42,499 nt of DNA from a virus, in the IMG/VR virus record IMGVR_UViG_3300017788_003308, positions 1-42,499 of that record; one strand, 5' to 3'. Positions 16,663-24,647 of the stretch are shown one piece after another (the stretch's first letter is position 1; every line of letters begins with the position of its first letter). The notes below the pieces were generated by a model. The model did no database searches and was not told where the DNA came from. It worked only from the letters and a program-made list of their open reading frames with translations. Made by a program: the position numbers and the translations under genes.

Positions 16663-17442
16663 ATGCTAGGGATCACAATGGCAGGACAAGCTAGAAGCTT
16701 ATTGGGGTTAGGAGATCAACTTCAATTCACCTCTTTTCCTGAGAATTTTTTTAAAAGCACAGGAGAAAAATTAATAGACGTTGATAATAATGAGTTATTT
16801 AATTATAATCCATACGTAATCCGTGGGGTAGAACCCAAATCTGTATTGGATCTTTGGCGGATGACAGATGTAGCTCAAGGAGGAATTTCCTATGACAAAA
16901 ACAAATGCATTCTTTCGCTTTCAGAAAAAAATATATATATCGCTAATAAAATTTTAAATATGAACCTACAAGTATTCTTAAGAACCCCAAGGTTATATAT
17001 ACATGAAGATTTAAAAATAAAAAGTAATCAAATAGTTGTGCATTTTTTTGGGAAAAGCCATAAACCAATACCTGAAAAAGTTATATATAAAATAAAAGAA
17101 AATTATAAAGATTTTAATATTATTCAAGTGGGAGGGGAAAACCAAAAAAAGTATGATATTTTTGAGAACGGCATGGGATTATCAATTTTTGACACAGCGA
17201 AAATAATTGCGGAGTCAATTCTATTTATAGGTATTAATAGCGGCATGTTAAACATAGCTTTGTGCTATCCAAAAGTCAACAAAAGAATGATCCTAAATTA
17301 CGATGATAAAGGATATGATTTAGAAAATATGATACCAATGGATGCACAAAATGGACACTATCATTGGTTAGATTTTGGGGTACCGATATTTAATACATCA
17401 GAACAAGACGTAGGCGTAACAAAAAGCTATATTTACATATAA
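16663..17442 (+). CDS. GT-B fold protein, GT9-like
   Basis: A 259-residue protein that starts 1 nt after the previous stop. The N-terminal half is atypical. The second half has QIVVHFFGKSHKPIPEKVI, FNIIQVGGENQKKYD and DTAKIIAESILFIGINSGMLNIA, the last corresponding to the GT9 donor-site segment (GxxSGxxxxA). The His that normally follows is absent. It looks like a diverged GT9 member. Confidence 0.6.
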   Translation: MLGITMAGQARSLLGLGDQLQFTSFPENFFKSTGEKLIDVDNNELFNYNPYVIRGVEPKSVLDLWRMTDVAQGGISYDKNKCILSLSEKNIYIANKILNMNLQVFLRTPRLYIHEDLKIKSNQIVVHFFGKSHKPIPEKVIYKIKENYKDFNIIQVGGENQKKYDIFENGMGLSIFDTAKIIAESILFIGINSGMLNIALCYPKVNKRMILNYDDKGYDLENMIPMDAQNGHYHWLDFGVPIFNTSEQDVGVTKSYIYI

Positions 17443-17468
17443 ATTTATTAGGTTTTCAATTTTATTAA

Positions 17469-17483
17469 TATATAATATTAAAT
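17469..17483 (+). promoter_or_regulatory. TATATAAT element before the DegT-fold gene
   Basis: TATATAAT at 17469-17476 lies 7 nt before the ATG at 17484, in a 41-bp gap after the previous gene. No -35 hexamer or Shine-Dalgarno is evident. The element starts a new plus-strand gene set. Confidence 0.5.
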
Positions 17484-18662
17484 ATGGATTGGTATTTAAA
17501 TGTAAATCAATTTACGTTTTTTGATAAGATTAAGATATGTAAATTTATCCTTAACCGCAAGAACAGATGGACGCAGGATTATCAAGTAAAATCTTTTGAA
17601 AAAGAAATGGCAGAGGCAATAGGTTCAAAATATGCAGTTTTTCTATCTAGTGGATCTACGGCTAATACTTTACTCGCTCAATATATTAAAGATTCTTCAA
17701 AAAATTTTAATAAAAGAAATCTTATAGTCTTGCCTTCAACAACGTGGCAAACTTCATGCTCACCCTGGATCAGAGAAGGATTTATCCCTAAATTTATAGA
17801 TATATCTTTAGACAACTTTTGCGTGGATAAAAATAAACTGTTAAAATATGTAAAAGAAAATCACCAGAAAATAGCCTGCATATTTCCTACATCTTTGATA
17901 GGTTTTGTGCAAGACATACCCTTTTATCAAAATCTCGAAAAGAAATATAACGTAAAAATTTGCTTTGATAATTGCGAGAATACTTTAGGCAATTTTAATC
18001 AAAAGAATATTTCTTCATATTTTACATCTACAACATCCACATATTTTGGTCATCAGATACAATCTGTAGAGGGCGGCTTCATATTTACTAATTCGGAAAA
18101 AGAATATGATTATTTTTTAATGAATAGAAATCACGGGATGGTTAGATCTTTAGGAATGTATGGAAGAGATGCAAAAGAATATAATAATAAAAATGTAGAT
18201 CCACTTTTTGATTTTTACTCTTTAGGGAATAACTTCAGAAACTCAGATATTCACGCCTTTATTGGAAGGTTAGATTTAAGAAGATTCCGAGAGTATAAAA
18301 AAACCAGAAGAAAATTATATGAACTATTTAGGAGTAAATTAAATTCAAAAAAATTTTACTTACCAAAAGAAAAAGATGCAAAAAAAGAGGCGGTCCCATT
18401 CTGTTTGCCAATAATAGTTAAAGACAAAAATTTAAATCTTATAAATAGATGTAAAGATTTTTGTAAAAAGTCAAATATAGAGTATCGGCCGATTATCTCT
18501 GGGTTCTTAGGCTACCAAACCTGTTATAAAGATTTTTTCGAAAATGAAAAAGAGTACAAAAATTCAATCTATATTCATAGATATGGATTCTACGTAGGCC
18601 TTCACCCAAAAGTAAAGGAAAAAGATATATTATATTTAACTAATATCTTAAATTCACTATGA
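17484..18662 (+). CDS. DegT/DnrJ-fold PLP enzyme with catalytic Lys replaced by His (ColD/E1-like 3-dehydratase candidate)
   Basis: A 392-residue fold-type I enzyme. FLSSGSTANTLL is the PLP phosphate-binding turn, and CFDNCENTLG contains the Asp that pairs with the pyridine nitrogen. The position that holds the Schiff-base Lys in sugar aminotransferases (pattern SFxPxKxxxxGEGG) reads STYFGHQIQSVEGG, so His190 stands in for Lys. His at this site is the hallmark of ColD (GDP-4-keto-6-deoxymannose 3-dehydratase) and of the E1 3-dehydrases, which remove the 3-hydroxyl instead of transaminating. Gmd, which makes the ColD substrate, is encoded at 20535. The stop overlaps the next ATG. Confidence 0.8.
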   Translation: MDWYLNVNQFTFFDKIKICKFILNRKNRWTQDYQVKSFEKEMAEAIGSKYAVFLSSGSTANTLLAQYIKDSSKNFNKRNLIVLPSTTWQTSCSPWIREGFIPKFIDISLDNFCVDKNKLLKYVKENHQKIACIFPTSLIGFVQDIPFYQNLEKKYNVKICFDNCENTLGNFNQKNISSYFTSTTSTYFGHQIQSVEGGFIFTNSEKEYDYFLMNRNHGMVRSLGMYGRDAKEYNNKNVDPLFDFYSLGNNFRNSDIHAFIGRLDLRRFREYKKTRRKLYELFRSKLNSKKFYLPKEKDAKKEAVPFCLPIIVKDKNLNLINRCKDFCKKSNIEYRPIISGFLGYQTCYKDFFENEKEYKNSIYIHRYGFYVGLHPKVKEKDILYLTNILNSL

Positions 18663-19309
18663 AAATTTGTATGGCGACATTATTTAATGAAGGCTATAAT
18701 AAAATAGCAGAAATTACAACTCCTAATATGGCCGAATACGCAAGAAAGCATGGTTATGATTTTTTGAGTTCAATGAAAAAATATGACGATAGACCAACTG
18801 CGTGGCAAAAAATACCATTGATTTATGACTTATTAAAAATGTACGATTGGGTAATATGGCTGGACACAGATTGTCTAATAGTAGATTTTTCTTATAAACT
18901 AGAAGATTTTATAGACGAAAATTATTCTTTAATATTGGGGTATTCTCACCAAATTGAAACTGGCGTTTTCTTTATGAAAGATGCTGAGGCAAGTAGACAG
19001 ATTTTAGAAATGACTTATAATAAAACCCAATTTATTAATGATGGCGCCTGGGAACAAACGGCAATGAAGCATCTACTAGAAGAATCCCCCGACTTAAATA
19101 AATTAACTAAAAAAATTTCTATGGACCCAATCAATCTAGACCCTAATTTTAAAAATCCTCCTTCTATACATCCTTTAGCAAGAGCGCCAGGGATGGTAAA
19201 ATATTGGGAATCTAAAAAACCATTTATAATTCATGCAGGATGGGGGCAAGAAGGAAACGATAGAAAATTCTTAATATTAAAAGAATATCTAAATAAAGTT
19301 AAAAAATAA
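18659..19309 (+). CDS. GT34-like galactosyl/mannosyltransferase
   Basis: A 216-residue protein. KICMATLFNEGYNKIAEITTPNMAEYARKHGYDFL, then WQKIPLIYDLL and YDWVIWLDTDCLIVD match the galactosyltransferase GMA12/MNN10 pattern, with DTD as the metal site. GVFFMKDAEASRQIL and NDGAWEQTAMKHLL follow in the expected order. The ending FIIHAGWGQ supplies a late His. It overlaps the upstream gene by 4 nt and the downstream gene by 1 nt. Confidence 0.8.
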   Translation: MKICMATLFNEGYNKIAEITTPNMAEYARKHGYDFLSSMKKYDDRPTAWQKIPLIYDLLKMYDWVIWLDTDCLIVDFSYKLEDFIDENYSLILGYSHQIETGVFFMKDAEASRQILEMTYNKTQFINDGAWEQTAMKHLLEESPDLNKLTKKISMDPINLDPNFKNPPSIHPLARAPGMVKYWESKKPFIIHAGWGQEGNDRKFLILKEYLNKVKK

Positions 19310-20127
19310 TGAGAGTTTTAGGTTTTAATCAAGGGCAAATAGGGGATTTGGTTATGAACCTAATTCCCTGCAAAGCCTTAAAAGAAAAAAATCCAAATAT
19401 CAATATAACATTTGGCATCAATAAAAAATATGAATCAATTAAACCAATATTTTATTATAATAATTTGATAGATGATTTTAAAATTTGGGAAAACTATGAG
19501 AATTGGCCAAGCGAAAATGATCAAAATTATATTAATGAAAGCCAATTCGATAAGATTTTTAACCCTATGCCAAAACATAAATATGATAATTGGTATGTAA
19601 AGTATCATCACACAGAAGCAGTATGCATGATGCACGATATAATACCGCCCACAGATCTTCAAATACAATTAAATCCATGGTTCGAAAAACAATCTAATTA
19701 TAAAAATTATATAGCAATAAGTCCATTCGCAAGCTCTGCGGTCCCGAACAGAAATATACCCATGGATTTATTATCAGAAATTATAGATTTTATTCATTCA
19801 TTAGGGTATAAAACAATTCAATTGGGGCTTAAAACTGATCCAAAAACAAAGGCTTCTATATCCCCGAGAGGAGAATCTATTTTTGAAGATGTGAAAATCG
19901 CTTATTCTTGTAAAATGTTAATTACTGTAGATACAGGGATGAATTGGATCATGTCTGGTTATAAACATAAGATCTTAGGGCTTCTTTCTGCTCGTTCATA
20001 TCCTATGTACGCACCAATTTTAAATAGAATGCCAGTAAATCCAAATGCAGTATATCTAGAAAATTATGATATGCATGATATAAAAATGAATATAATAAAA
20101 AACAATATTATTAAACTAGTTTCATAA
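19309..20127 (+). CDS. GT9/heptosyltransferase-like glycosyltransferase
   Basis: A 272-residue protein with the GT9 start RVLGFNQGQIGDLVMNLIPCKAL (GxxGD and the following Pro), the interdomain strand YIAISPFASSAVPNRNIP, GYKTIQLGL and the donor-site segment SCKMLITVDTGMNWIMSGY. DTG replaces the usual DSG and Trp stands where His is common. It resembles the 14980 gene more than ordinary LPS heptosyltransferases. Confidence 0.78.
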   Translation: MRVLGFNQGQIGDLVMNLIPCKALKEKNPNINITFGINKKYESIKPIFYYNNLIDDFKIWENYENWPSENDQNYINESQFDKIFNPMPKHKYDNWYVKYHHTEAVCMMHDIIPPTDLQIQLNPWFEKQSNYKNYIAISPFASSAVPNRNIPMDLLSEIIDFIHSLGYKTIQLGLKTDPKTKASISPRGESIFEDVKIAYSCKMLITVDTGMNWIMSGYKHKILGLLSARSYPMYAPILNRMPVNPNAVYLENYDMHDIKMNIIKNNIIKLVS

Positions 20128-20135
20128 TTATAAAA

Positions 20136-20516
20136 ATGAACACTATTGAAATATCCGATGGGGAACTTTTAGATAAATACTCTATACTCTGTATAAAATT
20201 TAAAAATATTAAAGATATTAAAAAAAAGAAAAATATAAGAAAAGAACTCAACTATATAAATAAAAAAATTAATAAATTTAAAAAAGATAGAAAGTACGCA
20301 AAACTTTTAAAAACCCTAATAGACACTAACCAAAAACTTTGGAAAATAGAAGATGACATTAGAGATAAGGAAAGACTAAAGCAATTCGACAACGATTTTA
20401 TAACCCTCGCAAGAAAAGTATATTTCACAAATGATTTTAGATTTAAAATAAAAAACCAAATTAATAACCTAAGCAAATCTTCATTTAAAGAAGAAAAAAG
20501 TTATAAAAAGTACTAA
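20136..20516 (+). CDS. DUF6165-like helical protein
   Basis: A 126-residue Lys-rich, helical protein. MNTIEISDGELLDKYSILCIK at the start, NQKLWKIEDDIRDKERLKQFD in the middle and LARKVYFTNDFRFKIKNQIN near the end match a pattern I recall for DUF6165, a small domain found with glycosyltransferases and nucleotide-sugar genes in bacteria. Its function is unknown. It comes 8 nt after the GT9-like gene. Confidence 0.65.
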   Translation: MNTIEISDGELLDKYSILCIKFKNIKDIKKKKNIRKELNYINKKINKFKKDRKYAKLLKTLIDTNQKLWKIEDDIRDKERLKQFDNDFITLARKVYFTNDFRFKIKNQINNLSKSSFKEEKSYKKY

Positions 20517-20534
20517 TATCTCATAATATATAAT

Positions 20535-21602
20535 ATGAAGAACGTTATAATCACGGGAGTTACAGGCCAAGATGGATCTTATATGGTCGATTTTTTATTA
20601 AAAGAAACGGACTGTATGATTTATGGAGTTAGAAGAAGAAGCTCTAATCCAAATTTAAAAAATATAGAACATAATATTAATAATCCTAGATTAAAGATTA
20701 TTATCGCTGATCTATGCGATAGCAATTCTATAGACGAAATAGTAAAAGATATTAAACCAGACTATTTTATTAATTTTGCCGCCCAATCTTTTGTAGGGAG
20801 CAGTTGGCAAATACCACTGCAAACATTTGATGCAACTGCCCTTGGAGTTTTAAGATGTCTAGAAGCTGTAAGGAAATACGCCCCTAATTGTAGGTTCTAT
20901 TCCGCTGGCTCTAGTGAAGAAATGGGAGATGTATTATACAGCCCACAAGATTTAAAACATCCTATACGCCCAAGAAGTCCTTATGGAGCCGCCAAAGCTG
21001 CGGCAAGACACATTACAAAAGTCTATAGAGATTCTTACAATTTATTTGCAATACACTCCATACTTTATAATCATGAAAGCGAACGCAGGGGCGAAGAATT
21101 TGTAACAAGAAAAATTACTAAAGGAGTAGCAAGAATCTTTAAGGCAATTAGAGATAATAAAACTTTTAAGCCAATTGAATTAGGTAATCTAGATTCAAAA
21201 AGAGACTGGAGCCACGCAGAAGATTTTATTGAAGGCATCTGGTTGATGTTGAACCAAGATAAGCCTAAAGAATATATACTTTCCTCCGGCGAAGCTCATA
21301 CTATTAAAGAGTTCGTGGAAAAAGCTTTTAAATCAGCAGGAATATTAGGTCATTGGTCATATTCTTCTAACGAAGAAATTCCAGAAAGTCTAGAATATAA
21401 AACTGCAATTAATTCCACGCTAAGATATATGCCATTAACTTTAGTTAAAATAAATAAACAATTTTATAGGCCTGCAGAAATAGATCTTTTGCTAGGAGAC
21501 TCCTCGGAGGCAAGAAAAAATTTAAATTGGGTACCAAAAAATTCTTTTGACAATTTGGTTAAAAGAATGGTAACATCAGATATTAAAGATGAGGCAACAT
21601 AA
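20535..21602 (+). CDS. gmd: GDP-mannose 4,6-dehydratase
   Basis: A 355-residue extended SDR, the normal length for Gmd. ITGVTGQDGSYMVDFL is the NADP-binding motif, YGVRRRSS the cofactor-specificity loop, INFAAQSFVGSSW a Gmd-typical segment, SAGSSEEMG the Ser-Glu catalytic site, SPYGAAKAAA the YxxxK pair and YNHESERRGEEFVTRKIT a family signature. It converts GDP-mannose to GDP-4-keto-6-deoxymannose, precursor of GDP-fucose, rhamnose, perosamine and colitose. With the ColD-like enzyme at 17484 it suggests a dideoxy-sugar route. A CATAAT (20522-20527) lies 7 nt before the ATG. Confidence 0.92.
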   Translation: MKNVIITGVTGQDGSYMVDFLLKETDCMIYGVRRRSSNPNLKNIEHNINNPRLKIIIADLCDSNSIDEIVKDIKPDYFINFAAQSFVGSSWQIPLQTFDATALGVLRCLEAVRKYAPNCRFYSAGSSEEMGDVLYSPQDLKHPIRPRSPYGAAKAAARHITKVYRDSYNLFAIHSILYNHESERRGEEFVTRKITKGVARIFKAIRDNKTFKPIELGNLDSKRDWSHAEDFIEGIWLMLNQDKPKEYILSSGEAHTIKEFVEKAFKSAGILGHWSYSSNEEIPESLEYKTAINSTLRYMPLTLVKINKQFYRPAEIDLLLGDSSEARKNLNWVPKNSFDNLVKRMVTSDIKDEAT

Positions 21603-21930
21603 ACTTTGTCAACTAATCGTAAAGAAATATGTAAATGGCAATATAAATTGGCCAAGAGAAATTAAAATTGCTCAAAGACTAATTAAAAAGTTTAATAGTT
21701 TTAACTTTTGGAATGGCTTAAAAGAATTAAAAAATCCTCCACCTTCTCTAGCGTGGTTTCTTAAACCAGAGGGCAAAGCTTTTCTTCTAATGGAATATGA
21801 AAACTTTAAGTTGTGTTTTAATAAAAACAAGATTTATTTAGGTGCATCTAAAATAGGAGAAGATAAAAAAATAAATTTTAAACCAAAAACATTATTATCT
21901 TTTATAAAGAGGGGGTTTGGGCAAAAATAA
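21589..21930 (+). CDS. small hypothetical protein
   Basis: A 113-residue basic protein whose start lies 14 nt inside the end of gmd. NINWPREIKIAQRLIKKFNSFNFWNGL and PPSLAWFLKPEGKAFLL suggest a small mixed alpha/beta domain. No family is recognised. It ends the continuous gene block, before an AT-only gap. Confidence 0.5.
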   Translation: MRQHKLCQLIVKKYVNGNINWPREIKIAQRLIKKFNSFNFWNGLKELKNPPPSLAWFLKPEGKAFLLMEYENFKLCFNKNKIYLGASKIGEDKKINFKPKTLLSFIKRGFGQK

Positions 21931-21951
21931 TTCGAATTTTATAATTTAAAC

Positions 21952-21982
21952 TATATAATATATAATATACAATATATAATCT
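21952..21982 (+). promoter_or_regulatory. three TATATAAT copies before the 21983 oxygenase gene
   Basis: TATATAAT occurs three times, at 21952-21959, 21959-21966 and 21973-21980, the last only 2 nt before the ATG. No -35 box is seen. The repeated octamer makes this the densest instance of the element in the window. Confidence 0.45.
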
Positions 21983-22699
21983 ATGAAAAATCTTAAAGAT
22001 TTACCAGACTCTGTGGAGCAAGCTTTAAATGAATCGCATCTCTCTCCGAGATTTGTTTGTGGCCCAATGAAAATTAAATTAACAAAAGATCTAATGATTC
22101 ATTTAACAGAAGTAACCGAGAGAGAGATAGCCGATGTAAAAAATCGAAAAAATCTTAACAGTGATGTTATAGTTCGTGCCTTTGATAGTATTGGATCGTT
22201 CTCTGTGTATCATAGAGTAAATCAAGAGTTTAAAGATTTTCTTAAAGCATGTGCAGTAAAATATGCAGAGCTACTAGATATAAAAGAATTACTTGAAGGT
22301 AGAGGAAGCACGGCTCCATTTGGGAGCCAAAACAAAGAGAGAGGTGAAATAAAAATAACTGGCATATGGGGGATCTCAAATAGAGAATACGATTATAACC
22401 CCGTGCACTGGCATTACGGAAAACTATCAGGAGTCATTTATATAAAAGTGCCCGAACAGATTATCGATGGCACGAGAGAAAAAGAGTTCGGTATTGCAAA
22501 ACAACACGGGGTAGCTGACGGCAAACTAGAGATTATATATGGATCTTCTTGGCCTTTCGCTTTTCACAGCGTTGGAAACGCTAAAATATGTCCAATCGAA
22601 GGAAATATGTATTTGTTCCCAGCGTGGCTGCTACACACTGTTTATCCCTTTAAAGGAGAAGGCGAAAGAAGGATAGTCAGTTTTAATTTAGATTGGTAA
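21983..22699 (+). CDS. 2OG-Fe(II) oxygenase (2OG-FeII_Oxy_5-like)
   Basis: A 238-residue protein. NPVHWHYGKLSGVIYIKVP gives H142/H144 with the following strand, FPAWLLHTVYPF gives distal H218, and RRIVSFNLDW gives the 2OG-binding Arg. This layout, with HxH and a late LFPxWLxHxVxP, is that of the oxygenase family widespread in cyanophages. The substrate is unknown. It stands alone between the glycan block and the recombination genes. Confidence 0.82.
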   Translation: MKNLKDLPDSVEQALNESHLSPRFVCGPMKIKLTKDLMIHLTEVTEREIADVKNRKNLNSDVIVRAFDSIGSFSVYHRVNQEFKDFLKACAVKYAELLDIKELLEGRGSTAPFGSQNKERGEIKITGIWGISNREYDYNPVHWHYGKLSGVIYIKVPEQIIDGTREKEFGIAKQHGVADGKLEIIYGSSWPFAFHSVGNAKICPIEGNMYLFPAWLLHTVYPFKGEGERRIVSFNLDW

Positions 22700-22716
22700 A
22701 TTTTAAAAAAAAAAAC

Positions 22717-22745
22717 TTGCCAAAAGTATAAAAACTTCTTATACT
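22717..22745 (+). promoter_or_regulatory. sigma70-type promoter of the RecA/UvsX-like gene
   Basis: TTGCCA at 22717-22722, a 17-bp spacer and TATACT at 22740-22745. The ATG at 22756 is 10 nt after the -10, so the leader would be at most a few nt. There is no Shine-Dalgarno. Confidence 0.65.
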
Positions 22746-22746
22746 T
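22724..22746. promoter_or_regulatory. inverted repeat overlapping the -10 box (operator candidate)
   Basis: Perfect 8-bp arms AAGTATAA (22724-22731) and TTATACTT (22739-22746) flank a 7-bp centre. The right arm covers the -10 hexamer, so a protein bound here would block transcription of the recombinase gene. The same 8-7-8 geometry, with different sequence, occurs at 39164. Confidence 0.45.
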
Positions 22747-22755
22747 AATAAAATT

Positions 22756-23904
22756 ATGGGAAGAAAACCAAAAGAAGAAAATCCTGCGATGGAAACCTCT
22801 GGTCCATCAGCTAAATCAAGGTTAATTTCTTTTTTAAAAGAAAATAAAGAAGATCATTATAACTTTGAAGAAGAAATTTATTATAAAGTTTCAACTGGTA
22901 GTTTAAATTTAGATATTGCTACAGGAGGTGGACTAACCCCTGGATTGCATAGATTCTTGGGAATGAATGAAGGAGGAAAAACCTCAGAAGCATTAGAAGT
23001 GGTTAAAAATTTTCTTAAGTCTATTAAAGACTCAAGAGCCTTGCTTTTTAAAGCAGAGGGGAGATTGAGTAAAGAAATACAAGAAAGATCTGGAGTAAAA
23101 TTCGTTACAAATCCAGAGAATTGGGAGGACGGAACATGTTTTGTATTTGAATCAAATATTTTTGAAACTGTTTCTGAACTTATGAAAGATCTTGTTCAAA
23201 ATAATGATGAAAATAAAAGATATATTTTTGTTTTAGATTCTGTCGATGGTTTAATGACTAAAAGCGATAGCTTAAAAAGTTTATCTGAGGCAACAAAAGT
23301 GGCCGGTGGAGCAGTGATATCTTCTATGTTAATGAAAAAAATTTCTCTTGCCCTTTCTAAAAGAGGGCATATGGCCATATTTATTAGCCAAGTCAGATCA
23401 GACATTAAGTTAGATCCTTATGCTGCAAATAAAGAAATAAGACAAACTTCGGCCACAGGTGGAAATGCGCTCCTACATTTTGCAAATTGGATTCTTGAAT
23501 TTGAGCCTCGTTATAATAAAGACCTTATTCTTGAAAAACCAAATGAAAAATATGATTCTATTAAAAATAAAATTATTGGACATAATGTAAAAATTATTAT
23601 AAAAAAATCTACAAATGAATCCACAAATTCAAAAGTCCAATATCCAATTAAATATGGTAAAAAAGAAGGCTCTTCAATTTGGAAAGAATATGAAATTATA
23701 GACCAAATTCTTTCTTGGGAATTTGCTACAGCTAAAGGCGCTTGGGTCGCTTTCTCTGACGAAATTATAGAAGAACTTAAAAAATCTAATTTAGAAGTCA
23801 AGAAGCAACATCAAGGCATTGATAATTTAAGACTATATTTAGAAGAAAACCCGAAAATTGTTGATTATTTTTATAATAAATTTATAAAAACTCTTGCTTC
23901 ATGA
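22756..23904 (+). CDS. RecA/UvsX-like recombinase
   Basis: A 382-residue RecA-fold ATPase, about the length of T4 UvsX. VSTGSLNLDIATGGGLTPGL precedes the Walker A motif GMNEGGKT at 69-76; the Walker B strand is RYIFVLDSVDGL, and IFISQVRSDI followed by TSATGGNALLHFANWIL matches the DNA-binding loop region of RecA/UvsX. It should catalyse strand exchange in recombination-dependent replication and repair. Its stop overlaps the nuclease gene that follows by 4 nt. Confidence 0.88.
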   Translation: MGRKPKEENPAMETSGPSAKSRLISFLKENKEDHYNFEEEIYYKVSTGSLNLDIATGGGLTPGLHRFLGMNEGGKTSEALEVVKNFLKSIKDSRALLFKAEGRLSKEIQERSGVKFVTNPENWEDGTCFVFESNIFETVSELMKDLVQNNDENKRYIFVLDSVDGLMTKSDSLKSLSEATKVAGGAVISSMLMKKISLALSKRGHMAIFISQVRSDIKLDPYAANKEIRQTSATGGNALLHFANWILEFEPRYNKDLILEKPNEKYDSIKNKIIGHNVKIIIKKSTNESTNSKVQYPIKYGKKEGSSIWKEYEIIDQILSWEFATAKGAWVAFSDEIIEELKKSNLEVKKQHQGIDNLRLYLEENPKIVDYFYNKFIKTLAS

Positions 23905-24320
23905 GACTATTAAATATTAACGGAAAACTCGTTAATAAGAATGTCAAAAGATACTCAATAGATTGGCAAGGAAAGAGCCGTAGCAAGCTACAATTTAAAT
24001 TTAAACAATTTTTTTATCCTTATTGGAAAAATCATATTGTTTATGAAGAGTTTCCTGTGTATGGAACGATGCTTAAAGTTGATATATTAAATGCGACAAA
24101 AAAGATAGCAATTGAGGTACAGGGCAATCAACATGAATCCTTTAATGAATTTTTTCATGATCATTCTAGACTAAAATATCTTCAAAGCATAAAAAGAGAT
24201 GTCAAAAAAGAAAAATGGTTAGACATGAATGGATTTAAATTTTTAGAATTGTATGAAAATGATTTAAAAAATTTATCGCCCCAATATATAGAAGAAAAAA
24301 CTGGAATTCTAATTATTTAA
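23901..24320 (+). CDS. PD-(D/E)XK nuclease-like protein
   Basis: A 139-residue protein. LKVDILNATKKIAIEVQGNQH has the D-x(n)-ExQ arrangement of a Vsr/PD-(D/E)XK active site, followed by HDHSRLKYLQSI and GFKFLELYEND. The ending (LxLxxND) is common in Vsr-like and homing-type endonucleases. It overlaps the recombinase gene by 4 nt, which suggests a role in recombination or repair. Confidence 0.68.
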   Translation: MRLLNINGKLVNKNVKRYSIDWQGKSRSKLQFKFKQFFYPYWKNHIVYEEFPVYGTMLKVDILNATKKIAIEVQGNQHESFNEFFHDHSRLKYLQSIKRDVKKEKWLDMNGFKFLELYENDLKNLSPQYIEEKTGILII

Positions 24321-24335
24321 GTGTAAAATTATTTG

Positions 24336-24602
24336 GTGACAAATAAAAAGAAACCATTTAAAATACCAGATTCTTTACTAAAGCAAATTGACGAATGTAG
24401 TTTTGGAGGATATGTTTTATTTAATTTTTCAAACAAAGGAGAACCTCAAGTTTTCACCAAGTTTGATAATCAGATAAATGCCATGGCTATTTTATATTAT
24501 ATTAATACATGGAGCCAAAGCGTAGACCAATTAAATCTTGAAGCGACAACAAATTTAATATCCAAAATAGAAGACGAAGAAGACGAAGAAGACAAAGATT
24601 GA
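24336..24602 (+). CDS. small hypothetical acidic-tailed protein
   Basis: The product is about 88 residues. The start is either GTG at 24336 or the adjacent TTG at 24333; GTG is preferred. FKIPDSLLKQIDECSFGGYVLFNF is followed by a helix and a strongly acidic tail (IEDEEDEEDKD), which recalls phage ssDNA-mimicking or protein-binding tails. No family is recognised. It precedes the helicase gene. Confidence 0.55.
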   Translation: MTNKKKPFKIPDSLLKQIDECSFGGYVLFNFSNKGEPQVFTKFDNQINAMAILYYINTWSQSVDQLNLEATTNLISKIEDEEDEEDKD

Positions 24603-24612
24603 TTTATCTTTC

Positions 24613-24641
24613 TTGACTTTTAATTTTTAATTTAGTATCAT
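24613..24641 (+). promoter_or_regulatory. sigma70-type promoter of dnaB
   Basis: TTGACT at 24613-24618, a 17-bp spacer and TATCAT at 24636-24641. Only 6 nt separate the -10 from the ATG at 24648, so transcription should begin at or beside the start codon. No Shine-Dalgarno is present. Confidence 0.7.
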
Positions 24642-24647
24642 ATATAT

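Noticed and set aside
22700-22716. A-run before the recombinase promoter as a terminator
   Set aside because: A poly-A tract on the plus strand would only be a terminator for minus-strand transcription, and no minus-strand gene ends here; no stem precedes it.
24319-24336. Possible promoter (TAAAAT) before the small 24336 gene
   Set aside because: The sequence 17 bp upstream (CTGGAA) is a poor -35, and the gene follows closely on the previous operon.
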